DNA of 64,000 bases from assembly GCA_034434515.1 (NCBI GenBank), contig DAOTZA010000054.1:24017-88016 (forward strand). Reading direction: 5' to 3'. Under the pieces are notes generated by a model. The model was not told where the DNA came from and made no database searches. It saw only the letters and a list, made by a program, of their open reading frames with translations. This stretch comes from NAK19 sp034434515 (GTDB lineage: Bacteria; Chloroflexota; Anaerolineae; Anaerolineales; UBA4823). The position numbers and the translations under genes are program-made. Positions 39,878 through 49,298 of the stretch are shown here, piece after piece (positions within the stretch are counted from its first letter, which is position 1; the number at the start of each line of letters is the position of its first letter).

Positions 39878-41383
39878 ATGAGAGCAGACAGACAAACCTT
39901 TCTCCGCTACTTATCCTTCTTGCTGATTTTCCTCTGTATTTCATGCACCCAAAATGCTGAAGAGCCTTCTCATCTCAAGGGGACTTTTCCGCTTCATTCA
40001 AGTTTCAAGCATTTTTATGAGCAATTAGGGGGTTTTAGCCGTCTCGGACCGGCAATTTCCCCCCTTATTGAGCAGGGAGATAAACGCTACCAGTACACGA
40101 CTGCGGTTTTGCTGGAATATGACCGAAAAACTGAACAGGTGCAATTATCGCCCCTCGGGCGCGAATTTGGTTTTCCGCTTCTTTCCAATGCTGTTGATCA
40201 GGAAAGCAGTGGCAAATCGCCGAAAATCTACCCTTTATTTGAAAAAGTCTATGCCGAAATGGGAGGCGAAGCAATTCTCGGGCCGCCCCTTAGTGAAGTG
40301 CGGTACAATGAAAGGTTAGGTCGATATGAGCAATACTTTGAGCGGGTAGGCTTCTATATCCTTGAAGAAGATGCTTCCCAAACGGTTTATCTGTTATCCT
40401 ACGGAGCGTGGAAATGTCGGCAAAGTTGTCCCTTCCAGCCTCCTGAGAACAGCCGCATCGATCTCCCAACTGTCCAGGCTGAACCCATGGTAGCCTTTGT
40501 TTCCCGGTATGGGATTGATTTTACCGGTTTTGCTCTTTCTGAACCTTACTTAACCTCAGATGGATTGGTAGAGCAGATTTACGAGTGTCTGGTCTTAACG
40601 TTCAACCCCGAACACCCTGAACAAGTAGACCTAAGACCTTTACCCCAATTATTGGGTATTCCGCCCGATGGGTTGGAAGACCCCCAATCTTTGCCGGACT
40701 ATGAATGGGTGAGCGTTGATCAAGATCGAGGCTTCCTGGTGCCGCAGCGGTTTTGGGAGTACCTTCAAACTCATGGGGGCTTAGAGCTTTCAGGGCTTCC
40801 GCAGACAAAAGTTCACAACTTGGCAGAAGGCTACCAACGGCAGTGTTTTGTCAAATTTTGCATCGAGGATCAGATTGACCTCTATGGAAACCGCGTTGTG
40901 CGGCTCTCTAAATTGGGGGAAGAATATCGCCGGCGAAAAATGAAAGCTTTGGGAGAGAACCACAGCCCCCTTGACATCACCCAAATCACCCTTCATGCCT
41001 GGGAAAGCCAACCCATTGTAGCGCCGGATCGTGAGCAGGAGATCGGCGTGAGTGTCTACTCTGGAAATCGACCGTTAAGCGGCATTTCTCCCGAATTGAT
41101 CCTGACTTACCCTGGCGGCCGGGAGGAAACATCAACCTTGCCGCCGACCGATTCAGAAGGAAAAACGCAACTCAAGCTTCCACCAATCCAAGCTGAAAAC
41201 GGCACACTAATCCCCTATCGCGTTTGTGTTCAGGACCGGCGAGAGCAACGATTTTGTGTGCGGGATAGCTTCTTGATTTGGAAAGCCGAAGAGCTCGCCC
41301 GGCAAAATGTTCAGTATCTACCGGTGATCTTTAACTGGCTGGAAAAAACCTATAAAATATTCCTACCATTTCTCTCACGCTAG
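39878..41383 (+). CDS. Secreted LGxPIS-repeat lipoprotein-like protein
   Basis: A 501-aa exported protein. The signal peptide (LSFLLIFLCISC) ends at a cysteine that resembles a lipobox, though the -3 residue is Cys. Repeat modules include FYEQLGGFSRLGPAISPLIE, VYAEMGGEAILGPPLSEV with YEQYFERVGFYI, and a SYGAWKCRQSCPF segment. An Ig-like C-terminus follows (ISPELILTYPGG ... RDSFLIWK) and then a short extra tail. It is a paralogue of the next gene and of the protein at 22632. Probably surface-attached; role unknown. Confidence 0.82.
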   Translation: MRADRQTFLRYLSFLLIFLCISCTQNAEEPSHLKGTFPLHSSFKHFYEQLGGFSRLGPAISPLIEQGDKRYQYTTAVLLEYDRKTEQVQLSPLGREFGFPLLSNAVDQESSGKSPKIYPLFEKVYAEMGGEAILGPPLSEVRYNERLGRYEQYFERVGFYILEEDASQTVYLLSYGAWKCRQSCPFQPPENSRIDLPTVQAEPMVAFVSRYGIDFTGFALSEPYLTSDGLVEQIYECLVLTFNPEHPEQVDLRPLPQLLGIPPDGLEDPQSLPDYEWVSVDQDRGFLVPQRFWEYLQTHGGLELSGLPQTKVHNLAEGYQRQCFVKFCIEDQIDLYGNRVVRLSKLGEEYRRRKMKALGENHSPLDITQITLHAWESQPIVAPDREQEIGVSVYSGNRPLSGISPELILTYPGGREETSTLPPTDSEGKTQLKLPPIQAENGTLIPYRVCVQDRREQRFCVRDSFLIWKAEELARQNVQYLPVIFNWLEKTYKIFLPFLSR

Positions 41384-41405
41384 ACTGATGGATTAACTTT
41401 GCCTT

Positions 41406-42902
41406 GTGAATGGAAAACATCTAAAGAGGTTTCTGGCTCTATCGCTTGGGGTTTGGATGTTCAGCGCATTACTGGCTGGCTGTGGTCAAGACCAGCAGAG
41501 TGCTCAACCTGTGGTGTTAAAACCTTTTGCCCTTGCTCCTGAAATGGAGACGTTTTACCGCAAAGCAGGTGGCGAAGAAGTCCTGGGAGCGGTGATCTCC
41601 CCCAGATTGGAAGAGGGGAATTATGTCTATCAATATACGGTTAATGCCCTCTTATTTTGTGAACGGTGGATCGATGGCGAACGGGATGTGCGCTTTGCCC
41701 CAATTGGCTTAGATTTGAATCTGTCGCCAAGTCAATTCCTGCTAGTGGATGGAGTACCCCAGTCTGAGAGCAACAGCTTTCCGGTCTATCAGGAGTTTAT
41801 CCCGCTCTATGAAAGATTAGGCGGCGGGAGGCGGATTGGGGCTCCATTAAGCGGATTGCGATACAACCCACGGCAAAAGCGGTATGAGCAGTTCTTTGAA
41901 GGAGTGGGAATGTATCGCGCTGAAAGTGATGCAGCCGGTAAAGTGAAATTGTTAGCTTACGGTGCCTGGAAGTGTGGAAACGCCTGCCTGTATCCTGTCT
42001 TGCCACAGGCAGAAGTGATTGCCCCATTGCCTGTTGATCCGCAGGTCTCTCCACTCGTTGAAAGGTTAGGGTTGGATTTTACCGGTTTTCCCATATCGCC
42101 ACCAATCAAAGATCCCGATGGCAGGCTAATTGTCATATTTGAAAATGTGGTTATCGAGATTCCACCAGAGTCTAAAGGTGGCGTGAGCTTGCTACCGCTG
42201 CCGCAGAGATTGGGCATCTTGCCGCAGGGGATGGTTGCCAATCAGGAGGATGAGACGAAAACCTTTCTCTCTTTGGATGGAGATAAAGGGCATCACATCC
42301 TGCGATCTTTTATGAACTATATCGATGTTCATGGAGGGTTGGATTTGATCGGCTTGCCAATTAGTGAGCCGTTAGAATGGGAGAAAGGGAGTATTCGACA
42401 ATGTTTCGAGAAGGTTTGCCTGATCGAAGACCGTCAAATCGAAGGAATATACCGTATCCGTCCCAGCCCCTTGGGTTTTGAATACGCTTCGCTGTATTTC
42501 GATTCCGAGAATGGAGGATGGCTATCCCTTACCCCAGCACCATTGCAACCTTCAGCAACTGAGTCGTCTGCTGCTAATGAAGAGCTATTTCCAGAGGTTA
42601 CCTTAGAAATCATTGAAGCAAAACCTTTCGTTGATGCTAAAACCTCCCAAGAGATCGGCGTAATTGTCCGTTTTGGGAGTCAGGCGGCAGTCGGGATCAT
42701 TCCTACCCTTTATTTGTCTTTCCCCAATGGGGAAAGTTACGAATTCGAAATGCCGCCGACTAACGAGCAGGGCAAGTCCTTTCTGGTAATTCCACCCACG
42801 CAGGCTCCGAATGGCACCCTGGTAGCGTATCACATTTGCATCACCACCCCAAGTGGGGTTCAGATGTGTGCGCGTGATGATTATCTAATTTGGTCACCTT
42901 GA
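41406..42902 (+). CDS. Secreted LGxPIS-repeat lipoprotein
   Basis: A 498-aa lipoprotein with a good lipobox (SALLAGC, Cys at about 26). It shares the layout of the preceding gene: FYRKAGGEEVLGAVISPRLE, LYERLGGGRRIGAPLSGLRY, YEQFFEGVGMYRAES, AYGAWKCGNACLYP, and an Ig-like end with LVAYHICITTPSG and RDDYLIWSP. The start is GTG 41406, 22 bases after the previous stop, so the two are probably co-transcribed and arose by tandem duplication. No enzymatic motif is seen; a cell-surface adhesin or binding protein is possible. Confidence 0.85.
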   Translation: MNGKHLKRFLALSLGVWMFSALLAGCGQDQQSAQPVVLKPFALAPEMETFYRKAGGEEVLGAVISPRLEEGNYVYQYTVNALLFCERWIDGERDVRFAPIGLDLNLSPSQFLLVDGVPQSESNSFPVYQEFIPLYERLGGGRRIGAPLSGLRYNPRQKRYEQFFEGVGMYRAESDAAGKVKLLAYGAWKCGNACLYPVLPQAEVIAPLPVDPQVSPLVERLGLDFTGFPISPPIKDPDGRLIVIFENVVIEIPPESKGGVSLLPLPQRLGILPQGMVANQEDETKTFLSLDGDKGHHILRSFMNYIDVHGGLDLIGLPISEPLEWEKGSIRQCFEKVCLIEDRQIEGIYRIRPSPLGFEYASLYFDSENGGWLSLTPAPLQPSATESSAANEELFPEVTLEIIEAKPFVDAKTSQEIGVIVRFGSQAAVGIIPTLYLSFPNGESYEFEMPPTNEQGKSFLVIPPTQAPNGTLVAYHICITTPSGVQMCARDDYLIWSP

Positions 42903-42919
42903 ACGTCCCTCACAACCGT

Positions 42920-44107
42920 TCAAGCGAGCCTGCCACGCCCGCGTTCTTGAAGTTCAAAGGGCAGGTGCGTCAAGTCGATAGCTTCCTCATCACAGAAAAT
43001 CATGGCTCGTTCGATGGCGTGAGCTAATTCGCGAATATTGCCGGGCCAGTCATACGCCATGAGTGCTTCCATTGCTCGCGAAGTCACATCCTGAATGTTT
43101 TTTCCGCGATGGGGGTTGTTTTTGCGGATGAAGAAACCGACCAGCTCAGGAATATCCTCTTTGTGTTCGCGCAGTGGTGGTACTTCCAGATCGACAACTT
43201 TTAGGCGATAGTAGAGATCCGACCGAAAGGTGCCCTCAGCAATCATTTTCTTCAAATCTCGATTCGAGGCGGCCAGGATTTGGACATCCACTTTGATTTC
43301 AACTGTGCTGCCAAGGCGACGGAAAGATTGCTCGTCTAGAGCGCGCAGTAACTTCGCCTGGGTTTCATTTGCCATCGAAGAGATTTCGTCTAAAAAGACG
43401 ACCCCACCGTCGGCGGTTTCCAACAAACCCAATTTTCGCTTCTCGGCCGAAGTAAAGGCGCCGGCTTCGTGACCAAACAATTCCGATTCAAAAACTGTTA
43501 CCGGTAAAGCACCACAGTCAACCGGGATAAAGGGCTTATTTGCCCGAGGCCCCATCTTGTGGATGGCTTTTGCCAGGAGGGATTTCCCGGTGCCGGTTTC
43601 GCCAGTGATTAACACGGAAACCGATGCCAGGGCGGCACGTTGAGCTTGTTCATATAATCTGCGCATGGCAGGAGAGTTGCCGACAACAAAGTCTATGTTT
43701 TGAAGTTGCGCCTGACGATAGAGGTAAAGTTCTCTCCTCAAGGCTACGTTTTCAGCGGCGCGTTGGAGCGTTTTTTCTAATTGGCTAAAAACAACCGGTT
43801 TTTGCAAAAAGTCAGTTGCACCTGATTTCATTGCTTCAACAGCCGTTTCGATATCCCCATTGCCAGTAGCTACGATCACCGAGGGGCGAATGGGAAGATT
43901 GGCAGTTTCATGGAGCAACTCTAACCCGTTTCCATCGGGCAGGACAAGATCCAGCAGGATGATGTCGCCGATCCCTTGTTTGAGATATTCTCGCGCTTTA
44001 TGAAGGGTTTGAGCCACCTTCACCTCATAGCCGCGAGATTGAATATAAGGCAGCAACGGATTGACAAAATCTTCCTCATCTTCAACCATGATTACAGTGT
44101 ATGCCAT
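42920..44107 (-). CDS. NtrC-type response regulator without DNA-binding domain (GAFTSA)
   Basis: A 395-aa regulator. The receiver (1-120) is complete, with MVEDEEDF, phospho-Asp in LLDLVLPDG, Thr in VATGNGD and Lys in LQKPVV. The AAA+ domain (about 143-385) has Walker A GETGTGKS and Walker B GGVVFLDEIS. The sigma-54-contacting loop is GAFTSA with Ser220 where GAFTGA is usual. The protein ends about 10 residues after the AAA+ lid, with no Fis-type HTH, so it probably acts from solution without an enhancer. It is the last gene of the rpoN-kinase-regulator operon, 2 bases after the kinase stop. Confidence 0.92.
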   Translation of the reverse strand: MAYTVIMVEDEEDFVNPLLPYIQSRGYEVKVAQTLHKAREYLKQGIGDIILLDLVLPDGNGLELLHETANLPIRPSVIVATGNGDIETAVEAMKSGATDFLQKPVVFSQLEKTLQRAAENVALRRELYLYRQAQLQNIDFVVGNSPAMRRLYEQAQRAALASVSVLITGETGTGKSLLAKAIHKMGPRANKPFIPVDCGALPVTVFESELFGHEAGAFTSAEKRKLGLLETADGGVVFLDEISSMANETQAKLLRALDEQSFRRLGSTVEIKVDVQILAASNRDLKKMIAEGTFRSDLYYRLKVVDLEVPPLREHKEDIPELVGFFIRKNNPHRGKNIQDVTSRAMEALMAYDWPGNIRELAHAIERAMIFCDEEAIDLTHLPFELQERGRGRLA

Positions 44108-44109
44108 AA

Positions 44110-46083
44110 TTACTCCTGACGGGTGAGAGATGGTTCTTGGGTCGAGGTTAACGGTAAACGGACGATAAAAACAGTACCTCCAGGAATACTTTGATAGTCA
44201 ATCATGCCTTTATGCGCTTGCAGTATCTTGTGACAGATCATCAACCCGATGCCGGTACCGTTGGATTTGGTAGTGAAACTTTCCTTGAAGAGTTTCTCTT
44301 TATATTCATCAGGGATACCCGGTCCGCTATCAGCAATGCTGATCTCAAGCCATTCTCCCAAAGGGTCTTTTAGTTGCGTGGGGTGAATTTTGATCGTAAG
44401 ATTACCGCCGTTATCCTTCATAGAGTGCATCGCATTGTCGATCAGGTTGGCAAAAACCCTTTCCAGAGCACGACGGTTGCCCTTAATCGCTGGAATGTTC
44501 TCACTTGTTTCATAGTTTAACTGGATGTTTGCCTGCTTCAGATGAATAGATTGTCGATCCAGAGTTTTCTTCAGCAAGGATTTTATGTCAATGGTTTCCA
44601 TCTCCATTTCGCTAATGCGATTGTAGGCTAAGATGGTATCCATCAGATCATTCAATCGCTCGCAATTCTGTTGAATGCGCTGGATGATAGCCTGATTGGG
44701 ATCATCGGCGGGTAAGTTCATAGCCATCCACTGCAGGTTGGCAGTGATGTTATTGATGGGATTGCGCGCCTCATGGGCAAAAAGGGTGGTGAATTCACCC
44801 AGAACCGCTCGTTGTTCCATGCGCATGGATTGTTTCAACAAGGTTTCTTGTTCGGTACGATCTTGAATGATGATGGCAGTCCCGTTGACTTTTTGATCGA
44901 TGTGCAGCGGAATGAACTGCAAGTCGGCAAGGAAGGATTGTCCAGAGCGACGATATAAACGCACCGAACGAATTTGATTCTGGAACGTTCCTCGAAGCGT
45001 GGTTGGTAGTGTAAAAGAGAGGTCTCGTTCGCTGATGAGGAAGGTTTGGACAGGTTGATTGACTGCTTCAGCGCAGGTATAGCCCAGGATTGTCTCGGCT
45101 GCGCTATTAAGATATAACACACGTTGGTCTTGATTCAGTAGAATCACCCCCTCTTGGATGGCATTCAATAATCGGCGATGAATGCTGTTCTCGCGAGATT
45201 GGACGGATAGCTCTTTTTCAAGATTACGGGTTTGATAGAAGAGTTGGATCAGCGAAGAGAGATAGCTTGTGAGCGTGCCCCATTCTTCTGCAGAGATCAG
45301 GTCACGATATTCTTTACCACCGCTGAGCAGGATTAATCCCACTCGTGCCTTCGATTCCCCTAAAGGTAAAGCGATCAGATAACGTTGTCCATGCTCCTGA
45401 GCAATTTGGGCTAAATGGGTTGTTGCCGGATGGGTGTCTGTCCAGATTGATGGGGAGGAGATTTCCATCAGGGCATGAACCGATAATTGATGAGGAAAAA
45501 CCGCAGTAGCTTCACGATAGCTGGTACAGGTGAGGTTTGTCTGGTTGGCGAGCGCAGTGTACAGATAGCCGTTCTCGCTGGTAGAAAGTTGCATTAGAGT
45601 TTCTAGGGCATGGCTCAAGAGAACGTGGATTGGATTTTCTAGCAGCAGATCATTTGCCAATTCGAAGACCTGCAAAAGGTATTGCCAGTTATCTGTTCGG
45701 TTGTCGAGATCCGGATGTGTTTCCGCAGGGCGAAAGACCAGCAGAACCCAATGGCTGCGTTTGGGTAAGGGTTGCAAGCGCGCTTCGCCATTGAATTTGC
45801 TTCCCTTGGAATTCATGAGTTCACAGGAGAAAGAAGAAAAATCATTGCCACCAATTGAAGTGGGTAAACCGGGAAAGATAGCGTGGAGAGAAGAATTTTG
45901 GAGCTCCTCGGTTGTCCAGCCTGTGTATGCTGATCCAAAAGCGTTTGCCAGCAGGATTTGATCTGCTGCCGGGTTGATGAGAAAAGCGGGTTGAGGAATT
46001 TGATCGAGCACCAGGGCGAAATCGACTAAGTCTAACCCGCCCATGAGAGAGGGAAATATGCGAACTTGAGGAGATATTTTCAT
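44110..46083 (-). CDS. PAS/GAF sensor histidine kinase
   Basis: A ~657-aa kinase with no TM helix. Order: PAS (about 20-120, FALVLDQIPQPAFLINPAAD), GAF (about 150-285), coiled-coil, second PAS (about 300-410, AIQEGVILLNQDQRVLYLNS), HisKA with the phospho-His in LFAHEARNPINN (about 437), and HATPase with LIDNAMHSMKDNGG, ADSGPGIPDEYKEK and NGTGIGLMIC. It is the likely partner of the adjacent NtrC-type regulator. A TTG just upstream (46086) is an alternative start. The gene follows rpoN by about 20 bases. The sensed signal is probably intracellular. Confidence 0.92.
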   Translation of the reverse strand: MKISPQVRIFPSLMGGLDLVDFALVLDQIPQPAFLINPAADQILLANAFGSAYTGWTTEELQNSSLHAIFPGLPTSIGGNDFSSFSCELMNSKGSKFNGEARLQPLPKRSHWVLLVFRPAETHPDLDNRTDNWQYLLQVFELANDLLLENPIHVLLSHALETLMQLSTSENGYLYTALANQTNLTCTSYREATAVFPHQLSVHALMEISSPSIWTDTHPATTHLAQIAQEHGQRYLIALPLGESKARVGLILLSGGKEYRDLISAEEWGTLTSYLSSLIQLFYQTRNLEKELSVQSRENSIHRRLLNAIQEGVILLNQDQRVLYLNSAAETILGYTCAEAVNQPVQTFLISERDLSFTLPTTLRGTFQNQIRSVRLYRRSGQSFLADLQFIPLHIDQKVNGTAIIIQDRTEQETLLKQSMRMEQRAVLGEFTTLFAHEARNPINNITANLQWMAMNLPADDPNQAIIQRIQQNCERLNDLMDTILAYNRISEMEMETIDIKSLLKKTLDRQSIHLKQANIQLNYETSENIPAIKGNRRALERVFANLIDNAMHSMKDNGGNLTIKIHPTQLKDPLGEWLEISIADSGPGIPDEYKEKLFKESFTTKSNGTGIGLMICHKILQAHKGMIDYQSIPGGTVFIVRLPLTSTQEPSLTRQE

Positions 46084-46104
46084 CAATAGAATCTTAACCG
46101 AAAT

Positions 46105-47541
46105 TCAGGCGATTGAAGTGGCTAATTTTTGACTTCTCATCTTAGAACGGGTATGGGCAGGCAAAATTCCTTCCATTGCCCGATATTTTGCCACCGTTCG
46201 GCGCGCTACCTGATAGCCTCGCGCCCGAAGCATCTCGACCAGCTCCATATCAGTAAGTGGTCGGATTTCGTTGGCGATAATTGCCTGTAGCTCGGTGCGG
46301 ATATGCAAACTGCGGTCGAAAAATTTGGCAAGCGGGATAATTTTACCGCTGGGGAGCTGGACAGTTTTGGCAGAGACGGCACGAGAGATTGTGGATTCGT
46401 GTACTTCGAGTTCTTGAGCCAGGCTGGCGCGAGTGAGGGGATACAGATAGGCATCTCCCTTCAAGATAAAGTCGCGTTGGCGTTTGACCAGCGCTTGCAT
46501 AAGCCGCACAATAGCATGATTGCGCTGTTGAATGCACTTAACCAATAACGTGGCTCGTTCTAAATCCGTTTGCCATTGTTCAAGTTTTTCCGCAGGAGCT
46601 TCGCGTAACCCTTCGCGGAAAAGGGGATTGACGCGTAATTTGCCTGACATGGGAAATACAATTTCGACCACGAGCGGAGCGTTTTCATCGCCATTGAGCA
46701 GCGAGATGATAATATCCGGGGTGTAGTATGCTTCTTGATAAGGGGCGGTTGGTTGATGGATTTCGCCCCAGTTCGCCCGCGCCGGGTAGGGGTTGAGGTT
46801 TTTGCCGATGAAGGTTGCAAGCTCTTTGACTTTGGTGACTGTGACGCCTAAGTTTCTGGCTAATTCCGCATACTGATGATGGAGCAAAAGCTCCCATCCT
46901 TCAACAATGGCGCGTCTGACTAGCGGGGGAATTGCCCGCGTTTGAGCAAGGACGTCTAACTGAACCAGCAATGCCTGTCGCGGGTCAGAAGACCCAACTC
47001 CCAGCGGATCGGCGAATTGGATGATTTTTTGGACTTTCTCAACTCTGCTTAAGGGAACATGATGATACACAGCGATTTCGATGAGCGGCGTGCGGAGAAG
47101 GCCATCTTTGTCTAAACTGGTGAGAATATTCGCTGCAATCGACCGATCAGCCTCTTCTAACTCGGCAGCGATTTGACGGAATACATAAACGGGTAGCTCC
47201 TCGCATTCGACTGAGGTTTCTTCAAAGGAGGCTTCCTGCTCTGGGTCGGGTGGTGCATAAGTTGTCATTTCCTCCCGTGGAGAAATGAAAACAATCGGCT
47301 CGTCGCTGGATAAGGTTTTGGGACGCGAGCAAATCGGACAATGCAAGGTGTCGATGAGTGGCCTTTGACAGGTGGGACAGAAGCGCCCTTCGATTAACTC
47401 TAAAGCAGGATTGGAGGAAAGTTCCGCTTCGATTTTCTCCTGCAATTCCAGAGCAGAAAGCTCTAGCAAAGACATGGTCTGAGCTAAATGTGCTGTAGTT
47501 GTGGGACGGACATCAACTGATTGCACTTGACGGATTAACAT
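46105..47541 (-). CDS. rpoN: RNA polymerase sigma-54 factor with zinc-ribbon insert
   Basis: A 478-aa sigma-54 factor that directs RNA polymerase to -24/-12 promoters and needs AAA+ activators. Region I (1-50) is Gln/Leu-rich (LLELSALELQEKIEAELSSN). After it comes a zinc ribbon, CPTC (55-58) and CPIC (68-71), where region II is normally acidic and unstructured. Region III core-binding and HTH segments follow, with VHESTISRAVSAKTVQLPSG, and the RpoN box ARRTVAKYRAMEG near the C-terminus. AAGGGA lies 8 bases before the start. It begins an operon with kinase and regulator, so it may serve this pathway mainly. Confidence 0.94.
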   Translation of the reverse strand: MLIRQVQSVDVRPTTTAHLAQTMSLLELSALELQEKIEAELSSNPALELIEGRFCPTCQRPLIDTLHCPICSRPKTLSSDEPIVFISPREEMTTYAPPDPEQEASFEETSVECEELPVYVFRQIAAELEEADRSIAANILTSLDKDGLLRTPLIEIAVYHHVPLSRVEKVQKIIQFADPLGVGSSDPRQALLVQLDVLAQTRAIPPLVRRAIVEGWELLLHHQYAELARNLGVTVTKVKELATFIGKNLNPYPARANWGEIHQPTAPYQEAYYTPDIIISLLNGDENAPLVVEIVFPMSGKLRVNPLFREGLREAPAEKLEQWQTDLERATLLVKCIQQRNHAIVRLMQALVKRQRDFILKGDAYLYPLTRASLAQELEVHESTISRAVSAKTVQLPSGKIIPLAKFFDRSLHIRTELQAIIANEIRPLTDMELVEMLRARGYQVARRTVAKYRAMEGILPAHTRSKMRSQKLATSIA

Positions 47542-47936
47542 GTTGCTTTTCCCTTTCTATTCATTATAACCGGTAGCAAGATTCGTGCCAAATAAAACGG
47601 AAGAGTTGTCGGGGGAGAGGATGCTTAATGAAACGTCTCAAAGGTTTTCTCATGACCAAGCTTAGTGGTTTTTCTGAACTTCGGGCGTTTGCTTTACGGA
47701 TTCTGAATCACAGGTCGAATCTCATCAAAAAATCCTTATTCCTCTCCCTACTCCCCCTTCTGAGCTTGTGCTAGAATCGATGAAGAGTTTGGAAAATGTT
47801 CAACCGAAAAGAGAGCGGATTTGGGAGCAAATCCCTGGTGGTTATTGACAGGGGGAAAGTCGGGCAATCCAGCGATAGGAGCTGGCGTATTTCATTTTTG
47901 TTTCAGTATTCTGGATTGTGAGAAAGGAAGCGAAAA
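47542..47936. promoter_or_regulatory. 395-base gap upstream of proline dehydrogenase
   Basis: A noncoding divergent region between rpoN and the ProDH gene. An extended -10 (TGC-TAGAAT, 47769-47777) and a TTGACA at about 47847 are seen without ideal partners. A short run of pyrimidine-rich sequence lies near 47735-47760. No RNA gene or repeat recognised. Confidence 0.35.
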
Positions 47937-48899
47937 ATGCTCCGTGCTTTTTTCATCTATTTATCCAAAGCGGCCTGGGCAAGACGGATTGTCACCAACT
48001 GGCGAGTTGCCTGGCAGGCAGCCAGTCGATTTGTCGCCGGAGAGAAACTTGATGATGGCATTGCGGTAGTGAAAAAATTGAACGAAAATGGCATCCAGGC
48101 GACTCTTGATCAATTGGGGGAGCACACCACAACCGCTGAGGATGCTGAAAAAGCCACTCAAGGAATTTTGCAAATTTTAGAGGCGATCGATTCGGAGAAT
48201 GTGCGCTCTAATGTCTCGATCAAGTTAACCCAAATCGGCCTGAAAGTTGACCTGAGGCTATGTTCGGATAATTTAGCCCGCATCCTGGAATATGCCAGAC
48301 AACGAAGCAACTTTGTCCGCATCGATATGGAAGATGCGAGCTGTGTGGATGATACCCTGGCACTCTTTTATGAAATGCGCAACGGGCGCGGCTTTCACAA
48401 TGTAGGTTTGGTCATTCAATCCTATCTGTACCGCACGGTAGAAGATGTAACCAAGTTAATGCAAATTCCAGCCCGCATCCGCCTTTGCAAAGGAGCTTAT
48501 AAAGAAGCAGCTCACATTGCCTATCCCAAAAAGCGGGATGTCGATGCGAACTATGACCGCGTCGCCCAAATCTTGCTGGAGCGCGCCTTTGAGGTTGGCT
48601 CACCCGAACTCAGTGAAGATGGTCGCGTGCCGCCGATTCCCGCACTAGCGACCCATGACGAGAAACGCATTCGCTTTGCAGTGGAGTATGCCAAACAAAT
48701 CGGCTTACCGAAGAGAGCTATGGAATTTCAAATGCTTTATGGCATTCGACGAGATTTGCAGGCAAGTCTGGTTGAGCAAGGCTATCCTGTGCGGGTGTAC
48801 GTTCCATTTGGCAGCGAGTGGTATCCCTATTTTACCCGTCGCCTGGCTGAACGTCCCGCCAATGTGTGGTTTTTCATCTCAAATTATTTCAGGAAGTAG
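47937..48899 (+). CDS. putA: Proline dehydrogenase
   Basis: A 320-aa monofunctional ProDH that oxidises proline to pyrroline-5-carboxylate with FAD. The barrel motifs are present: GIQATLDQLGEHTT, SNVSIKLTQIGL, FVRIDMEDASCVDDTL, RIRLCKGAYKE (substrate/FAD region), IPALATHDEKRI and a C-terminal RVYVPFGSEWYPYFTRRLAER (substrate-binding arginines). AAAGGAAG lies before ATG 47937. No P5C dehydrogenase gene is adjacent. The gene is monocistronic with about 400 noncoding bases on each side. Confidence 0.93.
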   Translation: MLRAFFIYLSKAAWARRIVTNWRVAWQAASRFVAGEKLDDGIAVVKKLNENGIQATLDQLGEHTTTAEDAEKATQGILQILEAIDSENVRSNVSIKLTQIGLKVDLRLCSDNLARILEYARQRSNFVRIDMEDASCVDDTLALFYEMRNGRGFHNVGLVIQSYLYRTVEDVTKLMQIPARIRLCKGAYKEAAHIAYPKKRDVDANYDRVAQILLERAFEVGSPELSEDGRVPPIPALATHDEKRIRFAVEYAKQIGLPKRAMEFQMLYGIRRDLQASLVEQGYPVRVYVPFGSEWYPYFTRRLAERPANVWFFISNYFRK

Positions 48900-49298
48900 C
48901 TGATCTTGCTCACCTGACCAGGCTGAGCGCTCGTTGGCCTGTTTCTGGGTGCAGACTCCCGTGCTGTTTTGCAAGACTTCTGGTATCCCAGTTAGAAAGC
49001 GGAATGTTTGCTTTTCGGAGGTCAAGTCTGTCCGCCCAAATTTCACCACTGGTGTGTTCTGATTCACTTCCGAAGGGAGATGTCCCCATCCATATACAAG
49101 AGGGCAGAGGACTGTAAATGGTTTTATTGAGTTAAGATTCCGTCATCAGGCGTGCGGTGAAGTCTGCACGCTCTTTCAAGTCGTGGTATCATCATTGCGA
49201 ATGTAGAGCAGAAAAGTCAGTTTTTGGATATTCGCCAAGCAGCGATTGAATACGCATTTTTGATTTCGTGACGGTACGACCGTACAACGGAGCATTGG
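48900..49298. promoter_or_regulatory. 399-base gap with candidate promoter
   Basis: Noncoding. An extended -10 (TGG-TATCAT, 49184-49192) lies about 107 bases before the UbiA-like gene. Just upstream is a hairpin, GCGTGC (49150-49155) with GCACGC (49166-49171), that overlaps the -35 position. Nothing else recognised. Confidence 0.4.

Noticed and set aside
47542..47936. Riboswitch upstream of proline dehydrogenase
   Set aside because: No conserved riboswitch core or consistent helices could be recognised.
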